64,000 nt of DNA from Halogranum rubrum (GTDB taxonomy: Archaea > Halobacteriota > Halobacteria > Halobacteriales > Haloferacaceae). A model generated the notes under the pieces. The model was not told the origin of the DNA, made no database searches, and saw only the letters and a list, made by a program, of their open reading frames with translations. Position numbers and translations under genes: made by a program. Where the stretch lies: contig NZ_FOTC01000009.1 in the NCBI RefSeq assembly GCF_900114455.1, positions 85,469 to 149,468 of the forward strand, given 5' to 3'. Positions 35,940 through 43,776 of this stretch are shown piece after piece; positions within the stretch are counted from its first letter, which is position 1, and every line of letters starts with the position of its first letter.

Positions 35940-37018
35940 TCGTCCGAAGCGAGCGACTCGTACACGCCTTCGATTGCGTCGACGACGTCGTGCCACGTCG
36001 GCAGTGGTTGGGTTGGTGCGTCGCGTTCGACTGCCTGCCGGACCGCCTCGGCGACAGCGGTCGGACTCCTCTCGTCGCCGTCGGCGACACCGACCACGTC
36101 GTCGCGCTCGACCCAGTCGACGAGTGCGCCCGTCTCGCGGACGACACAGGGAGTCCCCGCTGCGAGCGCCTCCGCGACGGTCATCCCGTACGCCTCGAAC
36201 CCCGAGAGCGTGAGGAACGCCGCGGCCCCGGCGTAGAGTCCCGGTAAGTCGTCGTCTGCGACGTAGCCGAGAAACTCGACTCGGTCGGCAACATTTGCGC
36301 TGCGAGCGACCCGGCGCAAGTCGTCCGCGAATGGGCCGCTCCCGGCGACGGCGAGGTCGTACTCAGGGAGTTCAGCGAGTGCACGAATCGCGTGCTGGAC
36401 GCCCTTGTACTCCTCCAGTCGGCCGACAGAGAGGAGGTAGGGTCGGTCGCGAGTGGTCGGTGTCGCGTCAGCGAACCGTTCGACGTGGAGACCGTTCGGA
36501 ATCACGCGGGTGGTCACGTCAAAGTCGCGAGCCAACGCCGCGGCCTCCCACTCGCTGACGGCGACGAGCGCATCCGCTCGGCGCAGTGCCCACCCGCCCA
36601 GCGGGCGGTAGAGTGAGAGCAGTCGGTCGCGGAACTCCGACGCACTCGCACCGTGGTAGTGCGGCGTCGCGACGAGTGGACGCCCGCGCTTCCCCCCGCG
36701 CTCGTTCCCGAGAGCGGCGAAACAGAGCGGGAGCGAGTGATAGTTGTGTGCGTGGACGACGTCGGCGTCGCTCTCGCGGACGGCGCGGACGATACCAGGG
36801 GCGACGTGGAACGCGCCGCCCGGCGCGACGCCGCGGTGGCGAATCACCCGGACGCCGTCTCGTCGTTGGCGACGGGGTGCGTCTGCCGAGCGAGCGTCGG
36901 CGGTGAGCACTGTCACTTCGTGGCCGCGAGCGACGAGCCCTTCGGCGAGTTCGGCGACGTGTGTCTCGACGCCGCCGGTGTGGGGTGGGTAGCGGGTCGT
37001 GACCTGCAGAACCTTCAC
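35936..37018 (-). CDS. GT4 family glycosyltransferase
   Basis: This 360-residue GT-B enzyme has the N-terminal acceptor side TRYPPHTGGVETHVAELAEGL, a VHAHNYHSLPL segment, and the GT4 donor site (LSVGRLEEYKGVQHAIRAL, then EAYGMTVAEALAAGTPCVV with the EX7E pair). It probably adds a hexose to lipid-linked glycan from a nucleotide sugar. It overlaps the start of the downstream region of the GT2 gene at 37015-37018, so the order of translation is GT2 then GT4. Confidence 0.92.
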   Translation of the reverse strand: MKVLQVTTRYPPHTGGVETHVAELAEGLVARGHEVTVLTADARSADAPRRQRRDGVRVIRHRGVAPGGAFHVAPGIVRAVRESDADVVHAHNYHSLPLCFAALGNERGGKRGRPLVATPHYHGASASEFRDRLLSLYRPLGGWALRRADALVAVSEWEAAALARDFDVTTRVIPNGLHVERFADATPTTRDRPYLLSVGRLEEYKGVQHAIRALAELPEYDLAVAGSGPFADDLRRVARSANVADRVEFLGYVADDDLPGLYAGAAAFLTLSGFEAYGMTVAEALAAGTPCVVRETGALVDWVERDDVVGVADGDERSPTAVAEAVRQAVERDAPTQPLPTWHDVVDAIEGVYESLASDD

Positions 37019-38157
37019 TCGAAGGCCTCCCGCGACTCGCGGTCTATCTCCCAGATGCCGCTTCCCTCACCCCGGAGGAGGCGAACGCTGGCCACGAGTA
37101 GCGAGACCTGCGAGTCCACGATGGCGTAGAGCGGTTGGGCGGGTCCGAGACTGTCACGCTGGCCGAGGTAGCCGAACCCGAGGATAGCGAGAGGGACGAC
37201 GAGTCCGAAGAGGCCGACGAGCGACACGGCGGCGGCCGTGACGAGAAGCGAACCGAGCACGAACAGCCACGGCGAGATAACCATGAACCACCAGTTGAAC
37301 GGGAGGACGACGCGGCCGTAGTAGCCGTAGCCGCCGAGCATGTCCCGATGTTGGACGAGCAGTTTCAGGAGACCCATCGCGCGGCGGTCCTTGCGCTGAC
37401 GGCGCTTTCGGAAGTCCGAGACGCCGGATTCGACGAACTGGAGTGTGGGGTCCATGACGACGCGTTTCCCGCCGCGCCGGATGCGGAGGGCGACTTCCGT
37501 GTCGTCGGCGAGCGAGTTCGGGTCGATTGGATGGAAGTCCTCGCGGCGGAAAGCGAAGCAAGGGCCGTGAAAGATGAACGTCGAGTCGAGATGTGATTCG
37601 AGACTCTGGAGTTTCGATTGGATGCCCCGGTAGTCGGCTTCGACTTCGCTGTCACCGAGAACTTCGGTCTGTTGACCCGTGACGGCCCCGATATCGGCAT
37701 CGGCGAGGGTGGCGACGGCTTGCCGGAGGACGTCCGTCGCGAGCGCGGAGTCGGCGTCGGTCCGGAAGATGACGTCACCGGTCGCCTTTTGGAAGGCGTC
37801 GTTCAGCGCGGGTGCGACACCGCGGCGTTCGTCGTCGTGGAGGACGGTGAGCGTCGGCCCGTCGCGCTGACCGAGGAACTCGCGGGCGACGTCGGCGGTG
37901 CCGTCGTCACTAGCGTCTGCGAGGACGACTTCGAGTTTCGAGGGAGGATAGTCCAGTGCGAGGATGTCTTCGAGCTTGTGCTCGATGATCTTTGCCTCGT
38001 TGTACGTCGGAATGACGACGCTGACGCTCGGTTCGCAGGTGCGTTTCGTCGCGGGAGACCCCGATGGGCGCACGAGGACGTAGAGAGCGACGTACCCTAA
38101 GTACGGGAGGGCAGTGACGCCGACGAGGAGGGCTGCGGCGACGACGAGCACGTTCAT
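37015..38157 (-). CDS. Membrane-bound GT2 glycosyltransferase
   Basis: This 380-residue transferase has a membrane segment at residues 1-28, the GT-A domain (VSVVIPTYNEAKIIEHKLEDIL, VLADASDDGTADVA, RTDADSAL as the DxD site, DDTEVALRIRR and a QRKDRRAMG stretch like the QxxRW motif of processive GT2s), and two or three C-terminal helices. This is like chitin or hyaluronan synthase-type GT2s, so repeated addition is possible. The next gene (GT4) overlaps it by 4 nt. It is divergent from aglJ. Confidence 0.88.
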   Translation of the reverse strand: MNVLVVAAALLVGVTALPYLGYVALYVLVRPSGSPATKRTCEPSVSVVIPTYNEAKIIEHKLEDILALDYPPSKLEVVLADASDDGTADVAREFLGQRDGPTLTVLHDDERRGVAPALNDAFQKATGDVIFRTDADSALATDVLRQAVATLADADIGAVTGQQTEVLGDSEVEADYRGIQSKLQSLESHLDSTFIFHGPCFAFRREDFHPIDPNSLADDTEVALRIRRGGKRVVMDPTLQFVESGVSDFRKRRQRKDRRAMGLLKLLVQHRDMLGGYGYYGRVVLPFNWWFMVISPWLFVLGSLLVTAAAVSLVGLFGLVVPLAILGFGYLGQRDSLGPAQPLYAIVDSQVSLLVASVRLLRGEGSGIWEIDRESREAFE

Positions 38158-38348
38158 GCGAGAGCGTAGGCACTACGGCCGATAAAGTCAGTGGAATGTT
38201 TCGCGTGTCCGAGGGTCTGTCGGAGCCAACAGCAGACATGGCGACGCTCGACTGGAGCGGATACTCGATTCGTACCGACAGAACAAGCCACGTCCACGAG
38301 AGTCTCTATCAGAAGCGCTTTTACCGCCGCCGCGTCCAGTTGGCGGCA

Positions 38349-39365
38349 ATGGACCCCGTCGAAACCGTAGTCGCAGCTGACGCGGCGAGCATCTCTCCTG
38401 ACGAGGTGTGCGTCCTCGTCCCGACCTACGACGAGGCCGAGACTATCGGCGGCGTCATCGCCGGATTTCGGCGGGAGGGGTTTACGAACGTGCTCGTCGT
38501 CGACGGCGGATCGACGGACGGCACCAGAGATATCGCCACCGAGCACGGTGCTCGCGTCGTCGTCCAATCCGGCTCTGGGAAGGGACAGGCCGTCCGCGAG
38601 GCACTCGACTACGTCGACGTGGACTACGTGTTGATGGTCGACGGCGACGGGACGTATCGACCGGAAGACGCCGCTCTGATGCTCGAACCGCTCGCAGAGG
38701 GGTACGAACACGTCATCGGAGACCGTTTCGCAGATATGAAGAACGGAGCGATGACTCGGTTGAACAAAGTCGGTAACGGCTTTACGAACCGGGCGTTCTC
38801 GCTCATCCACGGCGACGACTATCAGGACATCCTCAGTGGGTATCGAGCGTTCTCTCGGGAGTCGTTCGAGCGGTTGAACCTCACTGCCGACGGGTTCGGC
38901 ATCGAGACCCAGATGGCCGTGGAGTGCGCCAAACACGGTGTGCGGACCGCAGTCGTCCCCATCACCTATCGCCCGCGACCCGACGGCTCCGATACGAACC
39001 TCCACCCGATTCGCGACGGCGGAATCATCTTCCTCGAACTGTACCGCAGAGCGAAGACGAACAACCCGCTGTTCTACTTCGGGAGCGTCGGGTTCGCGTC
39101 GACGTTCGCCGGTCTCCTGTTGGCCGCGTACGTCGGGTACGAGTGGTTCATCCGCGTCCCCCGCATCTCACACGAAGTGCTCGCCGTCGTCGCAGCCGCC
39201 GCTATCCTGTTCGGAGTACAGTTGCTGATGTTCGGGGTGCTCTCGGATATGATTCTCAGTCTGCACCGCGAGCAGGTCGACCGCCTAGAACAGCTCGAAC
39301 GGCGTGGTAAATCGGAGTACGAGCACGAGTTCGAGGGGCGCGACCCGTTCGACGAACCCCGCTAG
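38349..39365 (+). CDS. aglJ: Dolichol-phosphate hexosyltransferase AglJ
   Basis: This 338-residue DPM1-like GT2 transfers the first sugar of the N-linked glycan onto dolichol phosphate in Haloferax. Motifs are VLVPTYDEAETIGGVIAGF, VVDGGSTDGT, MVDGDGTYRPEDA (DxD) and GYRAFSRESFERLNL. Two C-terminal membrane segments (residues about 262-287 and 296-320) anchor it. I start at the ATG at 38349, just before the conserved domain; upstream sequence to 38196 looks unrelated. It marks the far edge of the agl locus opposite aglB. Confidence 0.92.
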   Translation: MDPVETVVAADAASISPDEVCVLVPTYDEAETIGGVIAGFRREGFTNVLVVDGGSTDGTRDIATEHGARVVVQSGSGKGQAVREALDYVDVDYVLMVDGDGTYRPEDAALMLEPLAEGYEHVIGDRFADMKNGAMTRLNKVGNGFTNRAFSLIHGDDYQDILSGYRAFSRESFERLNLTADGFGIETQMAVECAKHGVRTAVVPITYRPRPDGSDTNLHPIRDGGIIFLELYRRAKTNNPLFYFGSVGFASTFAGLLLAAYVGYEWFIRVPRISHEVLAVVAAAAILFGVQLLMFGVLSDMILSLHREQVDRLEQLERRGKSEYEHEFEGRDPFDEPR

Positions 39366-39688
39366 AACGGAAGCATCCCGCGGAGTCGTCCGACGACGTC
39401 TGTGGAGGCAGCTTTTCGGTGTTCTTCGAAGACAGGATGCAGTACGTTGAGGAGTTCGGTCTCCGTCTCGAAGCGGTCACGGCCGAGTTCGTCCAACGCC
39501 CGCGATAGGTCGAGGGTGTTGCCAGAGGCGTCGCAGGGAACGGCCGTGTCGTCGACGGCGCGGAGAATCTCCGATTGGGTCGCAGGGAACGTGAGGTTCG
39601 TCTCGTCGAGGCGGGCGTTCACTGCGGCGATACCGAACTCGATCGTATCGGGGGGTGAACTGTCCCCTTGCGGCGGTCTGGCTGCCAT
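39362..39688 (-). CDS. Conserved haloarchaeal protein (possibly DUF5789)
   Basis: This is a 108-residue acidic protein with the segment AVNARLDETNLTFPATQSEI and a helical C-terminal half ending VGRLRGMLPF. I associate this with the haloarchaeal DUF5789 group, without certainty. The ATG at 39688 follows a TATA-like AAAGTTT region about 27 nt upstream; an ATG at 39745 is in frame. It overlaps the convergent aglJ end by 4 nt. No function is known. Confidence 0.65.
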   Translation of the reverse strand: MAARPPQGDSSPPDTIEFGIAAVNARLDETNLTFPATQSEILRAVDDTAVPCDASGNTLDLSRALDELGRDRFETETELLNVLHPVFEEHRKAASTDVVGRLRGMLPF

Positions 39689-39774
39689 CGACACGGCGTT
39701 TGGACTGGAAGGATAAAAGTTTCCGGTGACTGTGGGCAACAGCACTTATCCCATACGACCCCCTTCGGCCGATT

Positions 39775-39984
39775 ATGACCGAGTACACGACGGTCTCCAT
39801 CCCGAAGGAACTCGCCGAACGTGTCGAAGACACTATCGAAGGAACGAGTTTCTCCAGTACGAGTGACCTCGTGCGGTTCCTCTTGCGGAGTATCGTCATC
39901 CAGCATCAGCGGTCGGGTCGACTCACCGAGGCGGAGTTCGAAGAGATTGCAGACCAACTGACCGACCTCGGCTATCTGGAGTAA
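39775..39984 (+). CDS. Ribbon-helix-helix (CopG-type) DNA-binding protein
   Basis: This 69-residue protein opens TEYTTVSIPKELAERVED, the strand and first helix of a ribbon-helix-helix dimer, then SSTSDLVRFLLRSIV as helix 2. A C-terminal extension ends in ADQLTDLGYLE, closely like the ends of the AlkP-type proteins in the neighbouring glycan locus. It probably binds DNA as a dimer. Its targets could be the accessory genes that follow; that is inference. Confidence 0.8.
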   Translation: MTEYTTVSIPKELAERVEDTIEGTSFSSTSDLVRFLLRSIVIQHQRSGRLTEAEFEEIADQLTDLGYLE

Positions 39985-39991
39985 CGCGTTT

Positions 39992-40468
39992 CTACGCCAA
40001 CGACTCCTGCGGCGGTTCGGCGTCGAGAACGACGAGGTCGACTCGTCGTCCCGCACGGTCGAACGCGGCGTAGGACTGCTCGTCCCACGGCGGCACCGCG
40101 ACGACCATCACCGCCGCCATATGGTCTCGTTCGGAAACTTCGAGGCGTCCCTGTGGGTGTGAGATAAACCGAGCACGGCCTTGACCGGCCGGTGTCCCGA
40201 TGTCCATCCCGAAGACCGCAGAGACGGGCCACCCAGCCTCGGGAAGATCGAAGTGCGTCAGTATCGGTGTCTCGCCGTCGACGCCGAGGTCGGTGTCGAA
40301 TTCCTTGGCTGGCGTCGTCGACAGTGTGACATCTAGTGGCTTCGGTTCTGCGTCTTCTGCGAGGCCGAGAAGCACGTCGACGAGGCCGCGTGTGACGTAA
40401 ACCACACCACAGCTACGTGGTTCACCTGCATAACACCGTCGGCAGATTGACGTAAAAATCTCAGACAT
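39992..40468 (-). CDS. JAMM/MPN-like protein with degenerate metal site
   Basis: I recognise no named family for this 158-residue protein. The second half of the JAMM deubiquitinase motif is visible: SHPQGRLEVSERD, which is H-x7-S-x2-D. The first zinc histidine (HxH) is replaced by Ile (FISH), so peptidase activity is doubtful. Upstream strands (VYVTRGLVDVLLGLAEDAEP) fit the start of an MPN domain. A short N-terminal Cys cluster (CRRC, C20) precedes it. The ATG at 40468 is supported by a TTTAAT box about 24 nt upstream; a GTG at 40405 would drop the Cys cluster. It is divergent from the 44-residue peptide gene. Confidence 0.55.
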   Translation of the reverse strand: MSEIFTSICRRCYAGEPRSCGVVYVTRGLVDVLLGLAEDAEPKPLDVTLSTTPAKEFDTDLGVDGETPILTHFDLPEAGWPVSAVFGMDIGTPAGQGRARFISHPQGRLEVSERDHMAAVMVVAVPPWDEQSYAAFDRAGRRVDLVVLDAEPPQESLA

Positions 40469-40620
40469 TCTTTACTTCAATCATAGATTAAATGGCCGTA
40501 ATGGTTGCTTACTTACGGTTCTTGACGTTGTGTTTGGAATATAAGAGAATTTTTCCAACATTATTTTGTCAGAAACATGTAGGAAATTTTATATGAGCGA
40601 AGCGCATTGGTTGAGTTGTA

Positions 40621-40755
40621 ATGTCCGACGCAACGCTCAAGACGTACCTCGCAGAGAACCCCCGAATGATCGGCGTGCTGTTCACGATGATGCTGCTGCT
40701 CACACAGGCAGGAAACGCTTCGGCAGGAGCTATCGCAGTGACTGGTGGCCCGTAA
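40621..40755 (+). CDS. 44-residue hydrophobic peptide with one membrane segment
   Basis: The peptide has a short polar N-terminus (MSDATLKTYLAENPRM) and one hydrophobic segment (residues about 17-28, then AGNASAGAIAV). It ends GGP. A TATA-like TTTTATAT lies about 30 nt before the ATG, supporting real transcription. It resembles small haloarchaeal peptides that I recall being encoded beside CHAT-type proteases (DUF7503-like). Here it converges on a CHAT gene with 32 nt between ends. Membrane insertion is inferred. It could be a substrate, effector or regulator of the CHAT protein. Confidence 0.7.
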   Translation: MSDATLKTYLAENPRMIGVLFTMMLLLTQAGNASAGAIAVTGGP

Positions 40756-40787
40756 TACTGTATACAAAGAAGCCTATCGCTACCCTA

Positions 40788-42845
40788 CTATACGCTAAGA
40801 TCCGTAGTCCACCGAAGCTCACCCTCGTATATCACTGGTAGTTCCTCCATTGCGAAGAGATCTCTCAGTTCCGCTGTTGTCACCTCAAACGCTCCTAAAT
40901 ATCCAGAAGCGATATGTTGCTTATCACAGCCGTCAAGTGGGAGCATAGCCATCGATCCCATTCCATGAGTTCCTGTGGGGTATAGCGTCACACCTACTGC
41001 GTATTGCGAATCAGCCCTGCTAACATCGAACAACGCCGGCGTCCGACTCTCCGACTGCACGACGTCCATGTTCCCGTCGCCGACGACGGTGTACTGTCCA
41101 CCGACGATAGACTGGTCTTTGGCGATGTCCAGCGCCGCGCGCAGCGGGAACCCCTGATTCAACAGTCGAACCATCGTCTTGCCGACGCGGACGGCACCGC
41201 TGTTGATGACGTCGGTGAGCGTGACGACGCCGCCGATTGCGCCACGCTCGATGAGTGCCATCCCTTGGTCGTAGGAGCGACAGGCGTTCAAGAGGAACGC
41301 GTCGACGCCGACGGTGTCGAGTTCGTTGGCGTCGAGTTTGCCGTCTGGGCAGTTGAACCCTTCATCGTCGATGTGGCCGATGTAGTGCAGGAAGTCCATC
41401 TCGGTTTCGAGGACGGCCCGGAGTGCCGCTGTCGAGAGGTTCTGGTAGATGGTGACGTCGAACGGTAAGTCGCTACGCGACCCGTAGACCTGCTCGGCGA
41501 TGTCGCCTTCCTCTCCCATCGCGTCGTCGTTACAGACGACCGTGATGTCGATGTCGCCGTCGGAGGCAGTGCGTTCGAGACGGTTGCGGAACGCTTGGAC
41601 GGATGCCTTACTGGCACCGACTGGAGCGTCGTCGCCGGCCCACGCCTGTTCGAGTGAATCTGCCTGCTCGGGTTGTACGAGCGACGGAACGGTGGTCCCA
41701 CCGTCGGTCGCACTCCGGGTGAAGTCGTCTCGTGTGAAGTCACCGATGGCCGTCATCTGTGCCTCCGAGGGCGAGACTGACTGCCCTTGTGGGAGTTTGA
41801 CCACGGCGAGGTCGTTGACGAGGAACGGCAACAGTTCGGCGTTCTCCGGCGTCGAAGCGACGTGCGTCGTCAGCTTCCACTCTGGAAGGTGGTCCTCGAT
41901 GACGGCGTACGGCACGGCGAGGTACGCCTCCAACTGCTCGGCCAGCGTACAGTCGTAGAGCGCGGCGAAGTCCAAGTCGACGAGATGTTCGACTGCCGCC
42001 CGTTCGTGCAGGTTGACCTTGTAGTAGCCTTCAGTCCGGGTTAGACAGTCGAAGAAGAACGTCTGTTTCAACACACGCTCGACTTCGTTCTCGTAGCCGA
42101 GTGGTGAGTCGAGTTCGTACTCGAACCCGCTGTCGGTGACGATACGGGGGACGACACCCGGTTCGACCGTCGCACCGAGGTAGTACGCCAGCGGTGCAAT
42201 CGGGTAGAGATACCGCCGCTCGGGTGGCAGTTCGATCCGAACGCCGGTGTCCGGTGCCGACAACCCCTCGGGAATGTCGAGTTCGTCGCCGAGTTCGATA
42301 GTCGGTGGATGACCGCGGAGGGTCGGATACGACCGCTCACAGGTCGTCGTCTTCAGCGCCGACGACAGCGACGAGATGGCCGCCATCAGGTCCCGCGGGT
42401 CACCCGTCGTCGTGATGGTGGCTTCGGGACGTTTGTGGTGTGAGCGTGCTCCGACGAGCACCTCTGCGTCGTCGTCGAAGCGAAGTTCCATGCAGTCCGC
42501 TTTCGCTTCGACGGAGAGTTGCCCGTCCGTGTACACGTACAACTTGACCGGTGCACAGAGTTCGACGCTGTACTCGCCGTCGGGGAAGTCGTAGCTGTCG
42601 AAGTGGTCGACCTCCGCGAACATCTCGCCGCCGGCCGTCCGCACGTACGTCGCGACGACACTGGGGAGCGTGAGCGACGTCGTCTCGATACTGACCGCCT
42701 CGTCGACGGGGAACCAAAAACGGTCGCAGTCGACGGTTGTTGGATTCGTCGGTGTCGAGGTGTCTAAGACGTACTGACGGCGTTCGACGAGGTCAGAAAC
42801 CGTCAGTCCCGTGTCGGAGTCTCGTGCTGTGATAGAGACGGTCAC
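40788..42845 (-). CDS. CHAT-domain (caspase-like) protease
   Basis: This 685-residue protein has a C-terminal CHAT fold. The catalytic His lies in FLHYIGHIDDEGFNC (His491) and the catalytic Cys in AFLLNACRSYDQG (Cys522), with the GGVVTLTDV strand following. The N-terminal 430 residues match no domain I know, apart from a beta-rich start and an alpha/beta middle. The start is a GTG at 42845 with GGAGGTG 8 nt upstream. CHAT proteases are often effectors of defence or programmed-death systems (for example TPR-CHAT/Craspase), but no CRISPR or sensor partner is visible. It is convergent with the 44-residue membrane peptide. Confidence 0.85.
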   Translation of the reverse strand: MTVSITARDSDTGLTVSDLVERRQYVLDTSTPTNPTTVDCDRFWFPVDEAVSIETTSLTLPSVVATYVRTAGGEMFAEVDHFDSYDFPDGEYSVELCAPVKLYVYTDGQLSVEAKADCMELRFDDDAEVLVGARSHHKRPEATITTTGDPRDLMAAISSLSSALKTTTCERSYPTLRGHPPTIELGDELDIPEGLSAPDTGVRIELPPERRYLYPIAPLAYYLGATVEPGVVPRIVTDSGFEYELDSPLGYENEVERVLKQTFFFDCLTRTEGYYKVNLHERAAVEHLVDLDFAALYDCTLAEQLEAYLAVPYAVIEDHLPEWKLTTHVASTPENAELLPFLVNDLAVVKLPQGQSVSPSEAQMTAIGDFTRDDFTRSATDGGTTVPSLVQPEQADSLEQAWAGDDAPVGASKASVQAFRNRLERTASDGDIDITVVCNDDAMGEEGDIAEQVYGSRSDLPFDVTIYQNLSTAALRAVLETEMDFLHYIGHIDDEGFNCPDGKLDANELDTVGVDAFLLNACRSYDQGMALIERGAIGGVVTLTDVINSGAVRVGKTMVRLLNQGFPLRAALDIAKDQSIVGGQYTVVGDGNMDVVQSESRTPALFDVSRADSQYAVGVTLYPTGTHGMGSMAMLPLDGCDKQHIASGYLGAFEVTTAELRDLFAMEELPVIYEGELRWTTDLSV

Positions 42846-42940
42846 CGGTTTGCACCTCCGGTGCGTTCAGCCGTGACCGACACGGTATACATATGCCTGA
42901 GATATCCGCTCACTTTACAAAAATGTTCCGACGATTGAAA

Positions 42941-43627
42941 CTACCCGGAGAGAAACGCTCGAAGCGTCTTTCCGTACAGTGCGGGTGATTTGCGGCGTGC
43001 CCCATCTAGCGCGTCTCGGAGCGCAGAGGTGGCGTTCTGCATCACTCCCTCACCGTGACCGACGAGGATGCGCTCCGGGGAGAGCGAGCCCAGCGCTCGC
43101 TCCGGTGGGAACAGTCGGAGCATCGGGTGGACGCCGAGACGCTCGCCCGGAGCGAGGAAGTAGTCTCCCGTTCCGACCGACTCGGGGACGACGAGCGTCC
43201 CACTCGCTTCGTGATAGAGACCGACCTCCTGCCACGGCGGAACCGACGAATCTCGGACTGTGATGGCTCGATAGCCCGTGTCGGCGAGTTCGCGACCGAA
43301 CCGCTCGACTGGTGCGTCGAGTTTCCCGGCGACACCCGCCATCCAGTCGGGCACGTACACCGGTACGTCGTGTCGGTTCGCGACGGCCGCAGCGTCTCGT
43401 TTGTGCCGGTCGAGCATGACGACGACGCCGGCGACGTCGCCGAACTCCGCGAGCAGGTCGTCGAGTCCGTCGGCATCGACTGGGTCGACGACCCAGACAC
43501 CGCCGTCGGCGACGAACGCGTGGCTGGCCCGTTGCATCTGCTCGTCCGGGTAGGCAATCCACCCGACACCGCCGTCCCACCGGTCGATTTCGCGTAGGTC
43601 GCTCTGACCCGAGCCTTTCATCGGCAT
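42941..43627 (-). CDS. Metallo-beta-lactamase-like protein with degenerate active site
   Basis: This 228-residue protein has the outline of an MBL fold: FVADGGVWVVDPVDADGLDDLL, then VVVMLDRHKRDAAAVANRH where a normal enzyme has HxHxDH. The equivalent site reads D-R-H-K-R-D-A, so only part of the zinc ligands remain. The later ILVGHGEGVM keeps a histidine. It may be non-catalytic or use another metal geometry. It lies upstream of and on the same strand as the CHAT gene, with 95 nt between, so co-transcription is possible. Confidence 0.65.
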   Translation of the reverse strand: MPMKGSGQSDLREIDRWDGGVGWIAYPDEQMQRASHAFVADGGVWVVDPVDADGLDDLLAEFGDVAGVVVMLDRHKRDAAAVANRHDVPVYVPDWMAGVAGKLDAPVERFGRELADTGYRAITVRDSSVPPWQEVGLYHEASGTLVVPESVGTGDYFLAPGERLGVHPMLRLFPPERALGSLSPERILVGHGEGVMQNATSALRDALDGARRKSPALYGKTLRAFLSG

Positions 43628-43776
43628 GACCTGTCGTAGGAGCGGAATCCGCTTAAAAGGCCGTCTCCCGGTGCTTCCAACCGGGACTCACGCACAGTAT
43701 GGGTAGGATGGTCTACCCACACGTGTCTTGTCCACCCGCACGTGTCTTTTTACCTCGACCAGACCCTACTGCTGGT

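Noticed and set aside
34152..35996. A 614-codon acidic frame opposite the flippase gene.
   Set aside because: Antisense shadow of the flippase and sulfatase genes; the Glu/Asp/Arg-rich product is typical of such shadows.
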